The position numbers were made by a program, and so were the translations under genes. The notes below the pieces were generated by a model. The model saw only the letters and a program-made list of their open reading frames with translations. It had not been told where the DNA came from and did not search any database. A stretch of 64,000 nucleotides of DNA, taken from contig JAFIGD010000026.1 in assembly GCA_020831625.1 (NCBI GenBank), positions 1-64,000 on the forward strand. Direction: 5' to 3'. This document shows positions 24,829 to 33,819 of the stretch, one piece after another. The stretch is from Verrucomicrobiota bacterium (GTDB lineage: Bacteria > Verrucomicrobiota > Kiritimatiellia > SS1-B-03-39 > UBA6053). Each line of letters begins with the position of its first letter. Within the stretch, counting starts at the first letter, position 1.

Positions 24829-25554
24829 ATGCACGTTTCTTTGTTTATTCCCTGTTATGTGGATCAGTTGAAGCCGGAAATCGGGTTCGCGGTGGCGGAG
24901 GTTATTGAAGGGCTCGGGCACGGGGTGGATGTGCCGGGGGATCAGACCTGTTGCGGTCAGCCGGCCTTGAACACGGGCTATGATGACGAGGCGCGTCAGG
25001 TGGCGGCGCATTTTCTGAAGGTGTTTGCGGATTGCGAGGTTGTGGTGACGCCGTCGGGTTCCTGCGCGGCGATGGTGAAGCATTTTTATCCGGAACTGTT
25101 CAAAGGGCGTCCGGAAGAGGCGGCGGCGCGGGCGATGGCCGCGAAAACATGGGAGTTTTCGGAGTTTTTGGTGGATGTGCTCAAGGTCAAGGATGTGGGG
25201 GCGCGGTTTCCGCACAAGATCACGTTTCATGACGGTTGTCACGGGTTGCGGGAGCTGAAGATCAATCATCAGCCGCGCGCGCTGCTGCGGGCGGTTGAGG
25301 GCCTTGAGCTGGTGGAAATGCGGGAGGCGCGGAGCTGCTGCGGATTCGGGGGCACCTTCGCGGTCAAATTCCCCAAAATTTCCACGTCGATGGCTCAGGT
25401 GAAGTGCGCGTCGGCGAAAGAGACGGGCGCGAAGTTTATTGTGAGCAACGATCCGAGCTGCATGTTGCAGATTCAGGGCTATCTGGATCATGAAAAGATT
25501 CCGATGACCTGCCTGCATTTGGCGGAAGTGTTGGTGAAACGCGAAGGGGCATGA
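24829..25554 (+). CDS. LutA/LldE-like (Fe-S)-binding subunit, CCG-domain protein
   Basis: A 241-residue member of the CCG-domain family that includes LutA/YkgE of lactate oxidation and heterodisulfide-reductase subunits. Both cysteine-rich motifs are intact: Cys41-Cys42 in TCCGQPALN and SCCGFGGTFAVKFP near the C-terminus, with a middle PSGSCAAMVKHFYP. In lactate operons it works with LutB and LutC, but neither is beside it here. It overlaps nadC by ATGA and so is translated with NAD synthesis. Its electron partner in this organism is unknown. Confidence 0.88.
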   Translation: MHVSLFIPCYVDQLKPEIGFAVAEVIEGLGHGVDVPGDQTCCGQPALNTGYDDEARQVAAHFLKVFADCEVVVTPSGSCAAMVKHFYPELFKGRPEEAAARAMAAKTWEFSEFLVDVLKVKDVGARFPHKITFHDGCHGLRELKINHQPRALLRAVEGLELVEMREARSCCGFGGTFAVKFPKISTSMAQVKCASAKETGAKFIVSNDPSCMLQIQGYLDHEKIPMTCLHLAEVLVKREGA

Positions 25555-26441
25555 TGGAGATGACGCGTCAGCGAACGAGAATTGAATTTGATTTGGACGG
25601 GGACCCTGGGGTGAAGGCCCTGGTGCGCATGGCGCTGGAGGAGGATTTGGGGTCGGCGGGGGATGTGACCAGCCGGGCGCTGATGCCGGAGGCCCGCACG
25701 TCGGTGAGCATGGTGGCGCGGGAGGCCTGTGTTCCGGCGGGGCTGCGGGTGGCGATGATGGTGTTCAAGGCGGTGGACCCCTCGCTTTCGGTTGAACCGC
25801 TGGTGGACGACGGCGCGCCGGTGGAGGCGGGCACCGAGGTGATGTGGATTTCGGGTTCGGCGCTGAGTGTGTTGAGCGCGGAGCGGACGGCGCTGAATTT
25901 TGTGCAGCGGCTGAGCGGGATCGCCACGCGTACGCGGGAGTATGTGGATGCGGTGCGGGATTTGGGGACGCAGATTCTGGACACGCGCAAAACCACGCCG
26001 GGCTGGCGGCTGCTGGAGAAATACGCGGTGCATTGCGGGGGCGGGGTGAATCACCGCGCGGGGCTGTATGATCAGATTTTGATCAAGGATAATCATCTGG
26101 CGCATTGGCGGCGGAGCACGGGGAAATCGATTGCCGAGGCGGTGGCGGCGGCGCGGGCGGCGGCTCCGGGGCTGCTGGTCGAGGTGGAGGCGGACACGCT
26201 GCCGCAGGTGAAGACGCTGCTGGAGGCGCGGCCGGACTGGATGCTGCTGGATAATATGGCGTTTTTTGAGATGGAGTCGGCGGTGGCGCTGTGCCGGGGG
26301 ATTTGCAAAACCGAGGCCTCCGGGGGCATTACAATGGATACCCTGCGCGGGGTGGCGGAGACGGGGGTGGACGCGATTTCGGTGGGGGCACTGACCCATT
26401 CGGTTCGGAGTGTGGATTTCGCATTGGACACGACAGGATGA
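25551..26441 (+). CDS. nadC: Quinolinate phosphoribosyltransferase (nicotinate-nucleotide pyrophosphorylase)
   Basis: Converts quinolinate and PRPP to nicotinate mononucleotide in de novo NAD synthesis. The 296-residue chain carries the family core: EEDLGSAGDVTSRA near the N-terminus, SAERTALNFVQRLSGIAT, ILDTRKTTPGWRLLEKYAV, and GGGVNHRAGLYDQILIKDNH. Length and motifs are normal. It overlaps the upstream LutA-like gene and the downstream coaX gene by four bases each, so three proteins are translationally coupled. nadA and nadB are not in the window. Confidence 0.96.
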   Translation: MMEMTRQRTRIEFDLDGDPGVKALVRMALEEDLGSAGDVTSRALMPEARTSVSMVAREACVPAGLRVAMMVFKAVDPSLSVEPLVDDGAPVEAGTEVMWISGSALSVLSAERTALNFVQRLSGIATRTREYVDAVRDLGTQILDTRKTTPGWRLLEKYAVHCGGGVNHRAGLYDQILIKDNHLAHWRRSTGKSIAEAVAAARAAAPGLLVEVEADTLPQVKTLLEARPDWMLLDNMAFFEMESAVALCRGICKTEASGGITMDTLRGVAETGVDAISVGALTHSVRSVDFALDTTG

Positions 26442-27205
26442 AAGATCCGGTGCTCGTGATTGATATCGGCAACACCAGCACCACGATGGCGCTGGTGGAC
26501 GCGTCCGGGGTGCGGGAGCTGCGGCGGTTTCTGCGAAAGGACGGAGTGGCGGTGAATCTGCCCAGAGCGGTTGAGGTGTACGGGCGCACGGCCCTGCGGG
26601 GAATCGCGGTGGGATCGGTGGTGCCGGATCTGACCCCGGCCTGGCGGGACGTGTTCGCCCGGGCGCTGGGGGTGGAGGCCTGGGAACTGGTCCCCGGGGA
26701 TCCGCTGGAGATTCCGGTGACCTATCCGGCTCCGCGCACGATCGGCGCCGACCGGCTGGCCAACGCGGTGGCGGCGGTCCGCACCGTGGGGGCTCCGGTG
26801 GTGGTGGCGGATTTCGGAACCGCGCTGACCTTTGATATTGTGCTGGAGGATCAGGGCTATGTCGGCGGGGTGATCGCGCCGGGCATTGAGATGATGTACA
26901 GTTATTTCGGAGAGAAGACGGCGCTGCTGCCGAAGCTGACCCCGGCGCCAACGGATAAAATCATCGGAAAGTCCACGGCGGAGGCGATGCACGCGGGTGC
27001 GCATTACGGGTACCGCGGCATGGTGCGGGAAATTTTCCATGAAATCCGTTCGAGAACCGGGTTGGACGATATAAAGTTGGTGGCGACGGGAGGTTTTGCA
27101 TCTCAGGTCTTGCATGATTTCGATGAACCCGTCATTCTGTCACCAAGCTTGACGCTGGAAGGTCTGGCGTTCGCACGGGCGTATGCCTGCAATGAATCAC
27201 TTTGA
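26438..27205 (+). CDS. coaX: Type III pantothenate kinase
   Basis: Phosphorylates pantothenate, the first step from pantothenate to coenzyme A. The 255-residue ASKHA-fold protein has the P-loop-like DIGNTSTTMALVD at the start, TIGADRLANAVAA, VVVADFGTALTFD and a GGVIAPGI segment, as in CoaX rather than CoaA. Start ATG 26438 overlaps the nadC stop; a longer reading from 26291 is antisense-like and ignored. PanB at 16021 supplies an earlier step of the same pathway. Confidence 0.93.
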   Translation: MKDPVLVIDIGNTSTTMALVDASGVRELRRFLRKDGVAVNLPRAVEVYGRTALRGIAVGSVVPDLTPAWRDVFARALGVEAWELVPGDPLEIPVTYPAPRTIGADRLANAVAAVRTVGAPVVVADFGTALTFDIVLEDQGYVGGVIAPGIEMMYSYFGEKTALLPKLTPAPTDKIIGKSTAEAMHAGAHYGYRGMVREIFHEIRSRTGLDDIKLVATGGFASQVLHDFDEPVILSPSLTLEGLAFARAYACNESL

Positions 27206-27215
27206 AGGAAGAATC

Positions 27216-28025
27216 ATGTCGAGAATTGATCAACGATTTGCCGGGTTGCGCGCCCGCAACGAAAAAGGTTTTGTCGCCTACATCACCGCCGGGGATCCGG
27301 ATATTGAGGCCACGGTGGAGCGGGTGAGGCTGCTGGAGGCGGCGGGGGCGGATGTGATTGAGCTGGGGATTCCGTTTTCGGATCCGCTGGCGGACGGCAC
27401 CGCGAATCAGCGGGCGGCGGAGCGGGCGCTGCGGGCGGGCACGAAGCTTGACCATGTGATTGAGGCGGTGCGGACGATTCGCAAGACCAGCGAGATTCCG
27501 CTGATTTTTTTCAGCTACCTGAATCCGCTGTTTGCCAGGGGGTTTGAGAAGACCGCCCGGCAGGCGGCGGAGGCGGGCGTGGACGGCATGTTGCTGGTGG
27601 ATATGTGCCTGGAGGAATCGGAGCCGTTTTGCGACACGTTGAAAAACGAGGGCCTGGATTATGTGGTGCTGGTGACCCCGACGACGCCGGAGGCGCGGGT
27701 GGAGCAGTTGGTGAAGCGGGGTTCCGGCTTTGTGTATTGCGTGAGCCGCGCGGGGGTGACCGGGGAGCAGTCGGAACTGCAGAAGGACGCGCAGTCGGTG
27801 CTGGAGCGGACGGCGCGGCATTCGGCGTTGCCGCGGGCGCTGGGGTTCGGGGTGTCCACTCCGGATCAGGCCCGGCAATACGCGGCGATGTCGGAGGCGG
27901 TGGTGGTGGGCAGTTTTCTGGTGAACACCTTCCACGAGGCCGGAAACACGCCGGAGGGCCGGGCGGCGGCGATGGCGAAAATTTCTCCCCTGATTGACGC
28001 GGTGAAAGGAGTTTCCCATGAATGA
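27216..28025 (+). CDS. trpA: Tryptophan synthase alpha chain
   Basis: Cleaves indole-3-glycerol phosphate to indole and glyceraldehyde 3-phosphate, passing indole to the beta chain. The 269-residue TIM barrel shows AYITAGDPD, the catalytic stretch IELGIPFSDPLADG (Glu and Asp), and CVSRAGVTG. I start at ATG 27216, preceded by GAAGGAAGA; an ATG at 27183 would overlap coaX. trpB is not adjacent, so the gene has left the usual trp operon. Its end overlaps the manC start by eight bases. Confidence 0.95.
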   Translation: MSRIDQRFAGLRARNEKGFVAYITAGDPDIEATVERVRLLEAAGADVIELGIPFSDPLADGTANQRAAERALRAGTKLDHVIEAVRTIRKTSEIPLIFFSYLNPLFARGFEKTARQAAEAGVDGMLLVDMCLEESEPFCDTLKNEGLDYVVLVTPTTPEARVEQLVKRGSGFVYCVSRAGVTGEQSELQKDAQSVLERTARHSALPRALGFGVSTPDQARQYAAMSEAVVVGSFLVNTFHEAGNTPEGRAAAMAKISPLIDAVKGVSHE

Positions 28026-29106
28026 TGCGCCCTATTATGCGGTGATTTTAGCCGGCGGCAAAGGCGAGCGCTTTTGGCCGCTGAGCACGTCCAGGCGGCC
28101 GAAGCAGCTTCTGGATCTGGTCGGCGACAAGGCCTTGATCGCGCAGGCGGTGGACCGGATTTCGGCTTTGATTCCGGCGGATCATGTGTTTGTGGTCACC
28201 AATGCGGAACTGGTGGAGGCGACGCGGGCGGTGCTGCCGGGGGTGCCGATGGAGAACATCATCGGTGAGCCGATGGGACGGGACACGGCGGCGGCGGTGG
28301 CGCTGGGCTGCGCGCTGGTCGAGCACCGCGATCCGGAGGCGGCGTTCTGTATTTTGACCGCGGATCAGGTGATGGGCGATCTGCCGGTGTTCCGGCAGAC
28401 GCTGAAGGATGCGCTGGCCCTGGCGCTTCGGGAGCCGGTGTTGATCACCATGGGGATTCGTCCGGCGCATCCGGATACGGGTTTCGGGTATATTCACGCG
28501 GGGGAAACGCATGTTTCGGAGGGGAAAACGGAATTCTCCAAGGTGGTGAAGTTTGAGGAAAAACCGAATCTGGCGCGGGCGCGGAAATTTGTGGCGGACG
28601 GGCATTATTTTTGGAACTCGGGCATGTTTATTTGGTCGGTGCCCACGCTGAAACACGAACTGGAGCGTTTTTGCGCGCCGCTGGTGTGCATGATGGACGC
28701 GGTTCGTCCGCACATTGGCAGGGAATCCTTTGCGGAGGTGCTGAAAAAGCGGTTTCAGGAACTGTCCAAAATCAGTATCGATTACGCGCTGATGGAAAAG
28801 GCGGACAACATTCTCATGGCGGAGGGGGCGTTTGCATGGGATGATGTGGGCTCCTGGCCGGCGCTGGAAAAGCATTTTGAGTCGGATGAGGACGGCAACA
28901 CCTGCATCGGCAATACGGAGTTGATGGATTCGGGCGGGAATATTCTGGTGTCGCGGGACCGGCTGACCGCCTGCATCGGGGTGAACAATCTGGTGGTGGT
29001 TCAGGCGGACGGGGTGACCCTGGTGTGTCCGAAAGACCGGGCACAGGATATCAAACAACTGGTTAAAGCGCTGCACGAGCGCGGGGATTGCGAAGCATGG
29101 CTTTAG
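28018..29106 (+). CDS. manC: Mannose-1-phosphate guanylyltransferase
   Basis: Makes GDP-mannose from mannose 1-phosphate and GTP for polysaccharides and glycoproteins. The nucleotidyltransferase signature ILAGGKGERFWPLS opens the chain, followed by EPMGRDTAAAVALG, KFEEKPNLA, WNSGMFIW and the metal-binding end AFAWDDVGSWPAL. At 362 residues it lacks the phosphomannose isomerase domain of bifunctional ManC/AlgA proteins. The GT39-like glycosyltransferase at 8783 is a possible distant user through a lipid-linked mannose. Confidence 0.93.
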   Translation: MNDAPYYAVILAGGKGERFWPLSTSRRPKQLLDLVGDKALIAQAVDRISALIPADHVFVVTNAELVEATRAVLPGVPMENIIGEPMGRDTAAAVALGCALVEHRDPEAAFCILTADQVMGDLPVFRQTLKDALALALREPVLITMGIRPAHPDTGFGYIHAGETHVSEGKTEFSKVVKFEEKPNLARARKFVADGHYFWNSGMFIWSVPTLKHELERFCAPLVCMMDAVRPHIGRESFAEVLKKRFQELSKISIDYALMEKADNILMAEGAFAWDDVGSWPALEKHFESDEDGNTCIGNTELMDSGGNILVSRDRLTACIGVNNLVVVQADGVTLVCPKDRAQDIKQLVKALHERGDCEAWL

Positions 29107-29543
29107 GCGGCGCGGGGCGGGTGATGGGGATCGATTACGGATCGCGCCGGGTGGGGGTGGCGATGTCGGACAGTTTGCGGACCGTGGCGACTCCCCTGGA
29201 AACGATTGAAGTCGCGACGTCCAAACTGCTGTTCCGGCGTTTGCGGGAGCTGGTGGAGGCGCATCAGGTGACGGCGGTGGTGGTGGGACTGCCGCTGCAC
29301 ATGGACGGCGGCAGGGGGGAACTGGCGGTGGCGGCGGAGGCCTTCGCGGAAAAGATCCGGCGTCAGGTGCCGAAGGTCGGGGTTCATTTATGGGACGAGC
29401 GGCTGAGTTCGGCGGAGGCGGAGCGGATGCTGCGGCACGGCGAGGCGAAAGCGGAGCGCCGCAAAGCGATGCGCGATCAGCTTGCCGCGCAGTTGATTCT
29501 GCAGTCCTGGCTGGATGCGGGAGACCTTGCCGGCAATTCATAA
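29097..29543 (+). CDS. ruvX: Putative pre-16S rRNA nuclease / RuvX (YqgF)
   Basis: A 148-residue RNase H-fold nuclease that in E. coli matures the 5' end of 16S rRNA and is also described as a Holliday-junction resolvase-like protein. Marks are GIDYGSRRVGVAMSD with the catalytic Asp, VVGLPLHMDG and HLWDERLSSAEAERML. The start is uncertain: ATG 29097 overlaps the end of manC by 10 bases, while ATG 29124 follows a G-rich ribosome site and begins right at the domain. Confidence 0.9.
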   Translation: MALGGAGRVMGIDYGSRRVGVAMSDSLRTVATPLETIEVATSKLLFRRLRELVEAHQVTAVVVGLPLHMDGGRGELAVAAEAFAEKIRRQVPKVGVHLWDERLSSAEAERMLRHGEAKAERRKAMRDQLAAQLILQSWLDAGDLAGNS

Positions 29544-29594
29544 CCTGCAGAAAACAAGCTTTACATCCGGTTGGTTTCATTTACCTTTCGCGTT

Positions 29595-29981
29595 ATGATC
29601 ACATTCAAGAATTTCATGTTCCCGTTGTTTTTGTTGAGTCTAATGCCTGTTGTCAGACTGTCTGCGGAGATCCCGGTTCTGCCGGCCCCGGATTTGGCGG
29701 GCATAACGCGCCGCATGGGCGAGGTCACCACCGTTGAGGGCGTGGTTCACAATATTTTCTGGGTGCGTGAACAAACCTTGATGATTACCTTTCAAGAAGA
29801 ACGGGGCGGATTTGTGGCGGTCAGTTTTGCCCGGCACCGGGATGAACTCAATGAAGCTTTCGGGGGAGATGTGGTTCAGCACCTTCGCGGCCGGGCGGTG
29901 CGGATCACCGGTGAAATATCAGAACATGAATACCGGGCGCAAATTATCGTCCGCTCCCCGGATCAGATTCAACTTCCATAA
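29595..29981 (+). CDS. Small exported OB-fold-like protein
   Basis: A 128-residue protein with a signal peptide (MITFKNFMFPLFLLSLMPVVRLSA) and a single beta-barrel domain. The pattern VTTVEGVVHNIFWVREQTL to RGRAVRITGEISEHEYRAQI recalls periplasmic OB-fold proteins that bind nucleic acid or ligands, ending in IIVRSPDQIQL. I start at ATG 29595; an upstream in-frame ATG would spoil the signal sequence. It lies 51 bases after ruvX and 9 bases before the Nramp-like gene, probably in the same operon. Confidence 0.65.
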   Translation: MITFKNFMFPLFLLSLMPVVRLSAEIPVLPAPDLAGITRRMGEVTTVEGVVHNIFWVREQTLMITFQEERGGFVAVSFARHRDELNEAFGGDVVQHLRGRAVRITGEISEHEYRAQIIVRSPDQIQLP

Positions 29982-29990
29982 TCTTTAACA

Positions 29991-31265
29991 ATGTCGAATT
30001 CAGCCGTTTCCCCGTCCTCCCCCCGATCCAATTTATGGAAAGCGCTTGGCCCCGGCATTCTTGTGGCCTGCGCCGCGGTCGGCGGGTCGCATTTGGTCTG
30101 GTCCACCCGCGCGGGGGCCGAGTTCGGATGGTCGCTGCTGTGGCTGATCCTGCTGGCGAATGTGCTCAAGTTCCCCTTTTTTCTTTATGGTCAGCGATAC
30201 ACCGCCGCCACCGGGGAAAGTCTGCTGGCGGGCTATCGGCGTCACGGGGTGGTGTATGTGTGGATCTTTCTGGGGATTAACATCCTGACGGGGACGATCA
30301 ATATCGCCGGGGTGGGGATGGTCAGCGGCGCGCTGTTGACGGGGTACGGCATTACCGGGCTTTCGGTGCAAATGCTCAGCATTTTGTTGATGGTGTTGTG
30401 CGCGGCCCTGCTGTTGCTGGGGCATTATACCTTGCTGGACGGGTTGGCGAAAGTGATTATCTCCGTGCTGGCGGTGGGAACCCTGCTTGCGGTGATCTTC
30501 GCGATTCCGAACCGTCCCGATGTGGCCGCTGATTTTGTCCCGCCCAGTCCTTACCGCTGGACCTCTTTCGCGTTTTTGATTTCGTTGCTGGGCTGGATGC
30601 CGGCGCCGATTGACCTGTCGGCGTGGTCCTCGCTCTGGATGTTCAGCCGTGAGAAGCAAACGGGTCATTTCGCCACCGTCAAAGAAAGCAGTATCGATTT
30701 TTATATCGGGTACGGCGCGGCCACGGTGCTGGCGGCGCTGTTTTTGGCTCTGGGGGCGCTGGTGATGTACGGCACGGGGGAACAGTTTTCCGAAGGGGGG
30801 ATCGGGTTTTCGCAGCAATTGGTGAATCTCTATACCGCCACGATCGGCGGCTGGGCGCACTGGCTGATTCTCACCGCCGCGTTTGTGACGATGTTCAGCA
30901 CCACGCTGACCTGTGTGGACGGGTATCCCCGCTCCCTGGCGGCCTGTTGCACCCTGATCAAAGAGCTGCCCGCCAAGCGGTTCTCGCAAATTCACAAGAT
31001 CTGGATCCTGGTTTCGGTGGTGCTGGCGGCGCTGGTGATTCATTATCAGGTGAAAAACCTGTTGCAACTGCTCAGCTTCGCCGCCGTGATCTCGTTCCTG
31101 ACCTCCCCGGTGATCGCGTACATCAACTACAAAGTGATGAACGGGCCCAATGTTCCCGAATCGCAGCGGCCGGGGCCCTTTCTGAAGGTGATCAGCGGGT
31201 TGGGGATGGCGTTTTTCATCCTGATGACCCTCGGGTACATGTTCGTGACGTTTTTTTATGAATAG
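29991..31265 (+). CDS. Nramp-family-like membrane transporter without the DPGN motif
   Basis: A 424-residue, 11-segment LeuT-fold transporter of the Nramp superfamily. Canonical members bind Mn2+/Fe2+ with DPGN in TM1 and MPH in TM6. Here TM1 reads LVACAAVGGSHLVWSTRAGA and TM6 reads LLGWMPAPIDLSAW, so the Asp and Asn of TM1 are absent and the TM6 His is replaced, although the MP pair is kept. It may carry another cation or an organic substrate. It ends the run of forward genes that began at 24829. No metalloregulatory site was recognised upstream. Confidence 0.78.
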   Translation: MSNSAVSPSSPRSNLWKALGPGILVACAAVGGSHLVWSTRAGAEFGWSLLWLILLANVLKFPFFLYGQRYTAATGESLLAGYRRHGVVYVWIFLGINILTGTINIAGVGMVSGALLTGYGITGLSVQMLSILLMVLCAALLLLGHYTLLDGLAKVIISVLAVGTLLAVIFAIPNRPDVAADFVPPSPYRWTSFAFLISLLGWMPAPIDLSAWSSLWMFSREKQTGHFATVKESSIDFYIGYGAATVLAALFLALGALVMYGTGEQFSEGGIGFSQQLVNLYTATIGGWAHWLILTAAFVTMFSTTLTCVDGYPRSLAACCTLIKELPAKRFSQIHKIWILVSVVLAALVIHYQVKNLLQLLSFAAVISFLTSPVIAYINYKVMNGPNVPESQRPGPFLKVISGLGMAFFILMTLGYMFVTFFYE

Positions 31266-31301
31266 TCGAACAAACCCCGCACAATTTGTCATAATGCTTC
31301 G

Positions 31302-31329
31302 TTGACAAAAGGGGAGAAATCCATATAGA
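31302..31329 (+). promoter_or_regulatory. Strong sigma-70 promoter of rpmH-rnpA-yidC
   Basis: Consensus -35 TTGACA (31302-31307) and TATAGA (31324-31329) are separated by 16 bases, giving a leader of about 38 bases before rpmH. Confidence 0.75.
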
Positions 31330-31373
31330 CTTCACCTTCCTGATTTTAACGATTTCAATTTGAGGATCAACTT

Positions 31374-31520
31374 ATGCAACCCACTTACCGTCCCTCCCGC
31401 ATCAAGCGCGCCCGCAAGCACGGCTTCCGTTCCCGCATGGCCACGAAAAAAGGCCGTCAGGTTCTGGCCCGCCGCCGTCAAAAAGGCCGTAAACAGCTTA
31501 CGGTTTCCGACGAAGCGTGA
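31374..31520 (+). CDS. rpmH: 50S ribosomal protein L34
   Basis: A 48-residue, very basic protein of the large ribosomal subunit. It has the L34 pattern [20 protein letters not shown], written here only in part, then a lysine/arginine-rich helix with [23 protein letters not shown] precedes the start. The stop overlaps the GTG start of rnpA by four bases. This is the conserved rpmH-rnpA order often found near oriC, although no dnaA or DnaA-box cluster was recognised in the window. Confidence 0.95.
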   Translation: MQPTYRPSRIKRARKHGFRSRMATKKGRQVLARRRQKGRKQLTVSDEA

Positions 31521-31978
31521 GCCTTTCCAGTGCTGACACCGCGGTGGAACAGGGCGCTTCGCCCCCTCCGGCGCGGTTCACGTTGCCCGCTCGACTTCGT
31601 GTCAAGCGGGCCGCTTTGTTTCAGGAGGGCTTTCGCCAAAACCGGAAACAGGTGGGCCGCTATGTCATCCTTTGGTCGCGGTCCGGGGAGGACGCCGATG
31701 TGCGGGTGGGGGTGGTGGCCAGCAAAAAAGTGGGCAATTCCGTGGCCCGCAGCCGGGCGAAACGGCGGATGCGGGAATGGTTTCGGCTGAACCGTCACCG
31801 TCTGACCCGTCCGGAGGATGTGATTTTGGTGGCGCGCCGTTCGATTCTGGACGCGCCCATTGAGGATCTCAACCGCGATTTTGAACAGGTATTTTCCCGC
31901 GCGGGACGGTTGCAAAGCCGGTCAAATTGTCCTATGACTCCCGCCCAGTCTTCTTCAGAACCTATTTCGAACTCATGA
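31517..31978 (+). CDS. rnpA: Ribonuclease P protein component
   Basis: Protein subunit that helps the RNase P RNA cut tRNA 5' leaders. The 153-residue chain contains [27 protein letters not shown], summarised here by its key core SRAKRRMRE, which matches the RNR-box basic helix that contacts RNA. A loosely conserved N-terminal extension of about 20 residues and a short C-terminal tail surround it. Start is GTG 31517 inside the rpmH stop. The end overlaps yidC by ATGA; the small yidD gene that usually lies here is absent. Confidence 0.92.
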   Translation: MSLSSADTAVEQGASPPPARFTLPARLRVKRAALFQEGFRQNRKQVGRYVILWSRSGEDADVRVGVVASKKVGNSVARSRAKRRMREWFRLNRHRLTRPEDVILVARRSILDAPIEDLNRDFEQVFSRAGRLQSRSNCPMTPAQSSSEPISNS

Positions 31979-33810
31979 ACAAAAAAGAACTCGCCACTGT
32001 TGTACTCCTTATTCTCCTCATCCCGGTGGTGCTGGAGATTGACCGTCGATTCATCCAGCCCATGATCCCGCAGACGGCACCGGCCGCGGCGCCGGAACAA
32101 ATGGATGAGCCTTCGCCCGGCGCTCCCGCGCGCCGCGTGGCGGCGGAGGACGACGGGGACGATGAACCGGCGGTGGAAGTCGTTCGTGAGGCGGACGCGG
32201 TGCTGGAGGAACGGTCCGGAGAGGATGCTGCGATCCGCGAAGAACAATTTGAGCTTCGCAATGAGGTGCTTTCTCTGACCTTCACCAACCGCGGCGCGGC
32301 GGTGTTGAACGCGAGCCTTCTGGATTTTGAAGCGACAATCGATGACCGCACCCGCCGCCGGGCGGGTGAGGACTGGAACACGGTGGATTTTGATTTTTCC
32401 GATCATCCGGCCCTTTCCTACAGCGGCCGCGGCATCGGCCGCCGGAATGTCTTTGAGACCGAGTGGATTGAAGAGGGGCGCACCCTGGCGTTCCGCCGGA
32501 GACTTTCGGAGGGCGTTTCGTTCTGGCGGGTGGTGACGTTGGGAGACGAATACACCCTGGAGGTGACTGACCGCTGGATCAATGAATCCGGGGAGACGAT
32601 TCAGGTTCCCTCGGTGGACCTTTCGCTGGGACCGATGTTCCCGCTGGAGGACGTGTCGCAGCGCTTCGGTCCGTTTTTGGGCGTGGACGCCCGGCACAAT
32701 CAGCGGGGCGAGGGCCTGAAGCATTATGTGAAAGACATCACCAAGTGGGTGAAAAACGCGGAGGGGGTGCATGAGGAGGTTATTCCGCTGGGGATGGACT
32801 GGTTCACGGCCAAGAATAAATTTTTCACCCAGGTGCTGACCCTTCATCCGGGGGATGCGCTGGGTTCGGAGGCGTTGATTATCCGCGCCCGGGCGGGCAC
32901 GGGTGACGCGCGGATCGGCATGGTTCAGCCCTCGGCCCGCATGGCCGCGGTGGGGGGGATTGAAGGCGACGGCGGGGTGCTGGAACGCCGCTACACCTAT
33001 TACGCGGGACCGATGAAGCTGGAGAATCTCCGGGCGCTGGGTCAGGGGCAGGAGGGGATGATCGATGTGCGTTTGTGGCGGATCTTTGTGCCGCTGGGCC
33101 GTCTGATGATGAACGGCCTGAACGGTCTGCACAACATGACCCGAAGCTGGGGGCTGTCGATTATTCTGCTGACGGTGGTGGTGCGGATGCTGTTCTGGCC
33201 GCTGACGCAAAAGGGCGCGGAGAACATGAAGAAGATGTCGGAGCTGTCTCCGCAGATCAAGGAGATCCGCGAGAAGCATAAAAACAATCCGCAGAAGATG
33301 CAGCAAATGACGGCGGCGCTCTACAAAGAGAACCGGGTGAATCCGATGGCGGGCTGTTTGCCGATGGTGGTGCAGATTCCGGTGTTTTTCTCGCTGTACG
33401 GCGTGTTGCGGGTGGCGGTGGAGCTGCGCTTCGCCGAATTCCTCTGGATCCGCGACTTGAGCGAGCAGGAGGCGATCGCGTTTCTGTTCGGCTATCCGCT
33501 GAACATTCTGCCGCTGACGATGGGGGCGACGATGGTGCTGCAGCAGCAGATGACGCCCAGCACCATGGATCCGCAGCAGAAAAAGATCATGATGATGATG
33601 CCGATCGTGTTTCTGTTCGTGACCTATCAGATGCCCTCCGGGCTTCTGTTGTACTGGACCACCAGCAACCTGATTTCGATTTATCAGTCATGGCACACCC
33701 GTCGCAAGCAGGCCAAAACCGCCGCCTCGGCTCCGGCGGATGCGCCGAAAATCGCGCCGACCCAAACCCTCCAGAAGCGGAAGCCCGGAAGCGGGAAGAA
33801 GAAGAAGTGA
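31975..33810 (+). CDS. yidC: Membrane protein insertase YidC
   Basis: Inserts proteins into the inner membrane, alone or with Sec. The 611-residue chain has an N-terminal anchor (LATVVLLILLIPVVLEI), a large beta-sandwich periplasmic domain (about 60-360) typical of Gram-negative YidC, and the conserved insertase core starting at NGLHNMTRSWGLSIILL with the hydrophilic-groove helices and MAGCLPMVVQIPVFFSLY. The tail is basic (KPGSGKKKK), which may aid ribosome docking. Start ATG 31975 overlaps rnpA by four bases; an ATG at 31927 would only add residues out of the family. Confidence 0.95.
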   Translation: MNKKELATVVLLILLIPVVLEIDRRFIQPMIPQTAPAAAPEQMDEPSPGAPARRVAAEDDGDDEPAVEVVREADAVLEERSGEDAAIREEQFELRNEVLSLTFTNRGAAVLNASLLDFEATIDDRTRRRAGEDWNTVDFDFSDHPALSYSGRGIGRRNVFETEWIEEGRTLAFRRRLSEGVSFWRVVTLGDEYTLEVTDRWINESGETIQVPSVDLSLGPMFPLEDVSQRFGPFLGVDARHNQRGEGLKHYVKDITKWVKNAEGVHEEVIPLGMDWFTAKNKFFTQVLTLHPGDALGSEALIIRARAGTGDARIGMVQPSARMAAVGGIEGDGGVLERRYTYYAGPMKLENLRALGQGQEGMIDVRLWRIFVPLGRLMMNGLNGLHNMTRSWGLSIILLTVVVRMLFWPLTQKGAENMKKMSELSPQIKEIREKHKNNPQKMQQMTAALYKENRVNPMAGCLPMVVQIPVFFSLYGVLRVAVELRFAEFLWIRDLSEQEAIAFLFGYPLNILPLTMGATMVLQQQMTPSTMDPQQKKIMMMMPIVFLFVTYQMPSGLLLYWTTSNLISIYQSWHTRRKQAKTAASAPADAPKIAPTQTLQKRKPGSGKKKK

Positions 33811-33819
33811 GGGGGGGGC

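Noticed and set aside
31266-31373. oriC beside rpmH
   Set aside because: Only a promoter is seen; no cluster of TTATCCACA-type DnaA boxes and no dnaA gene.
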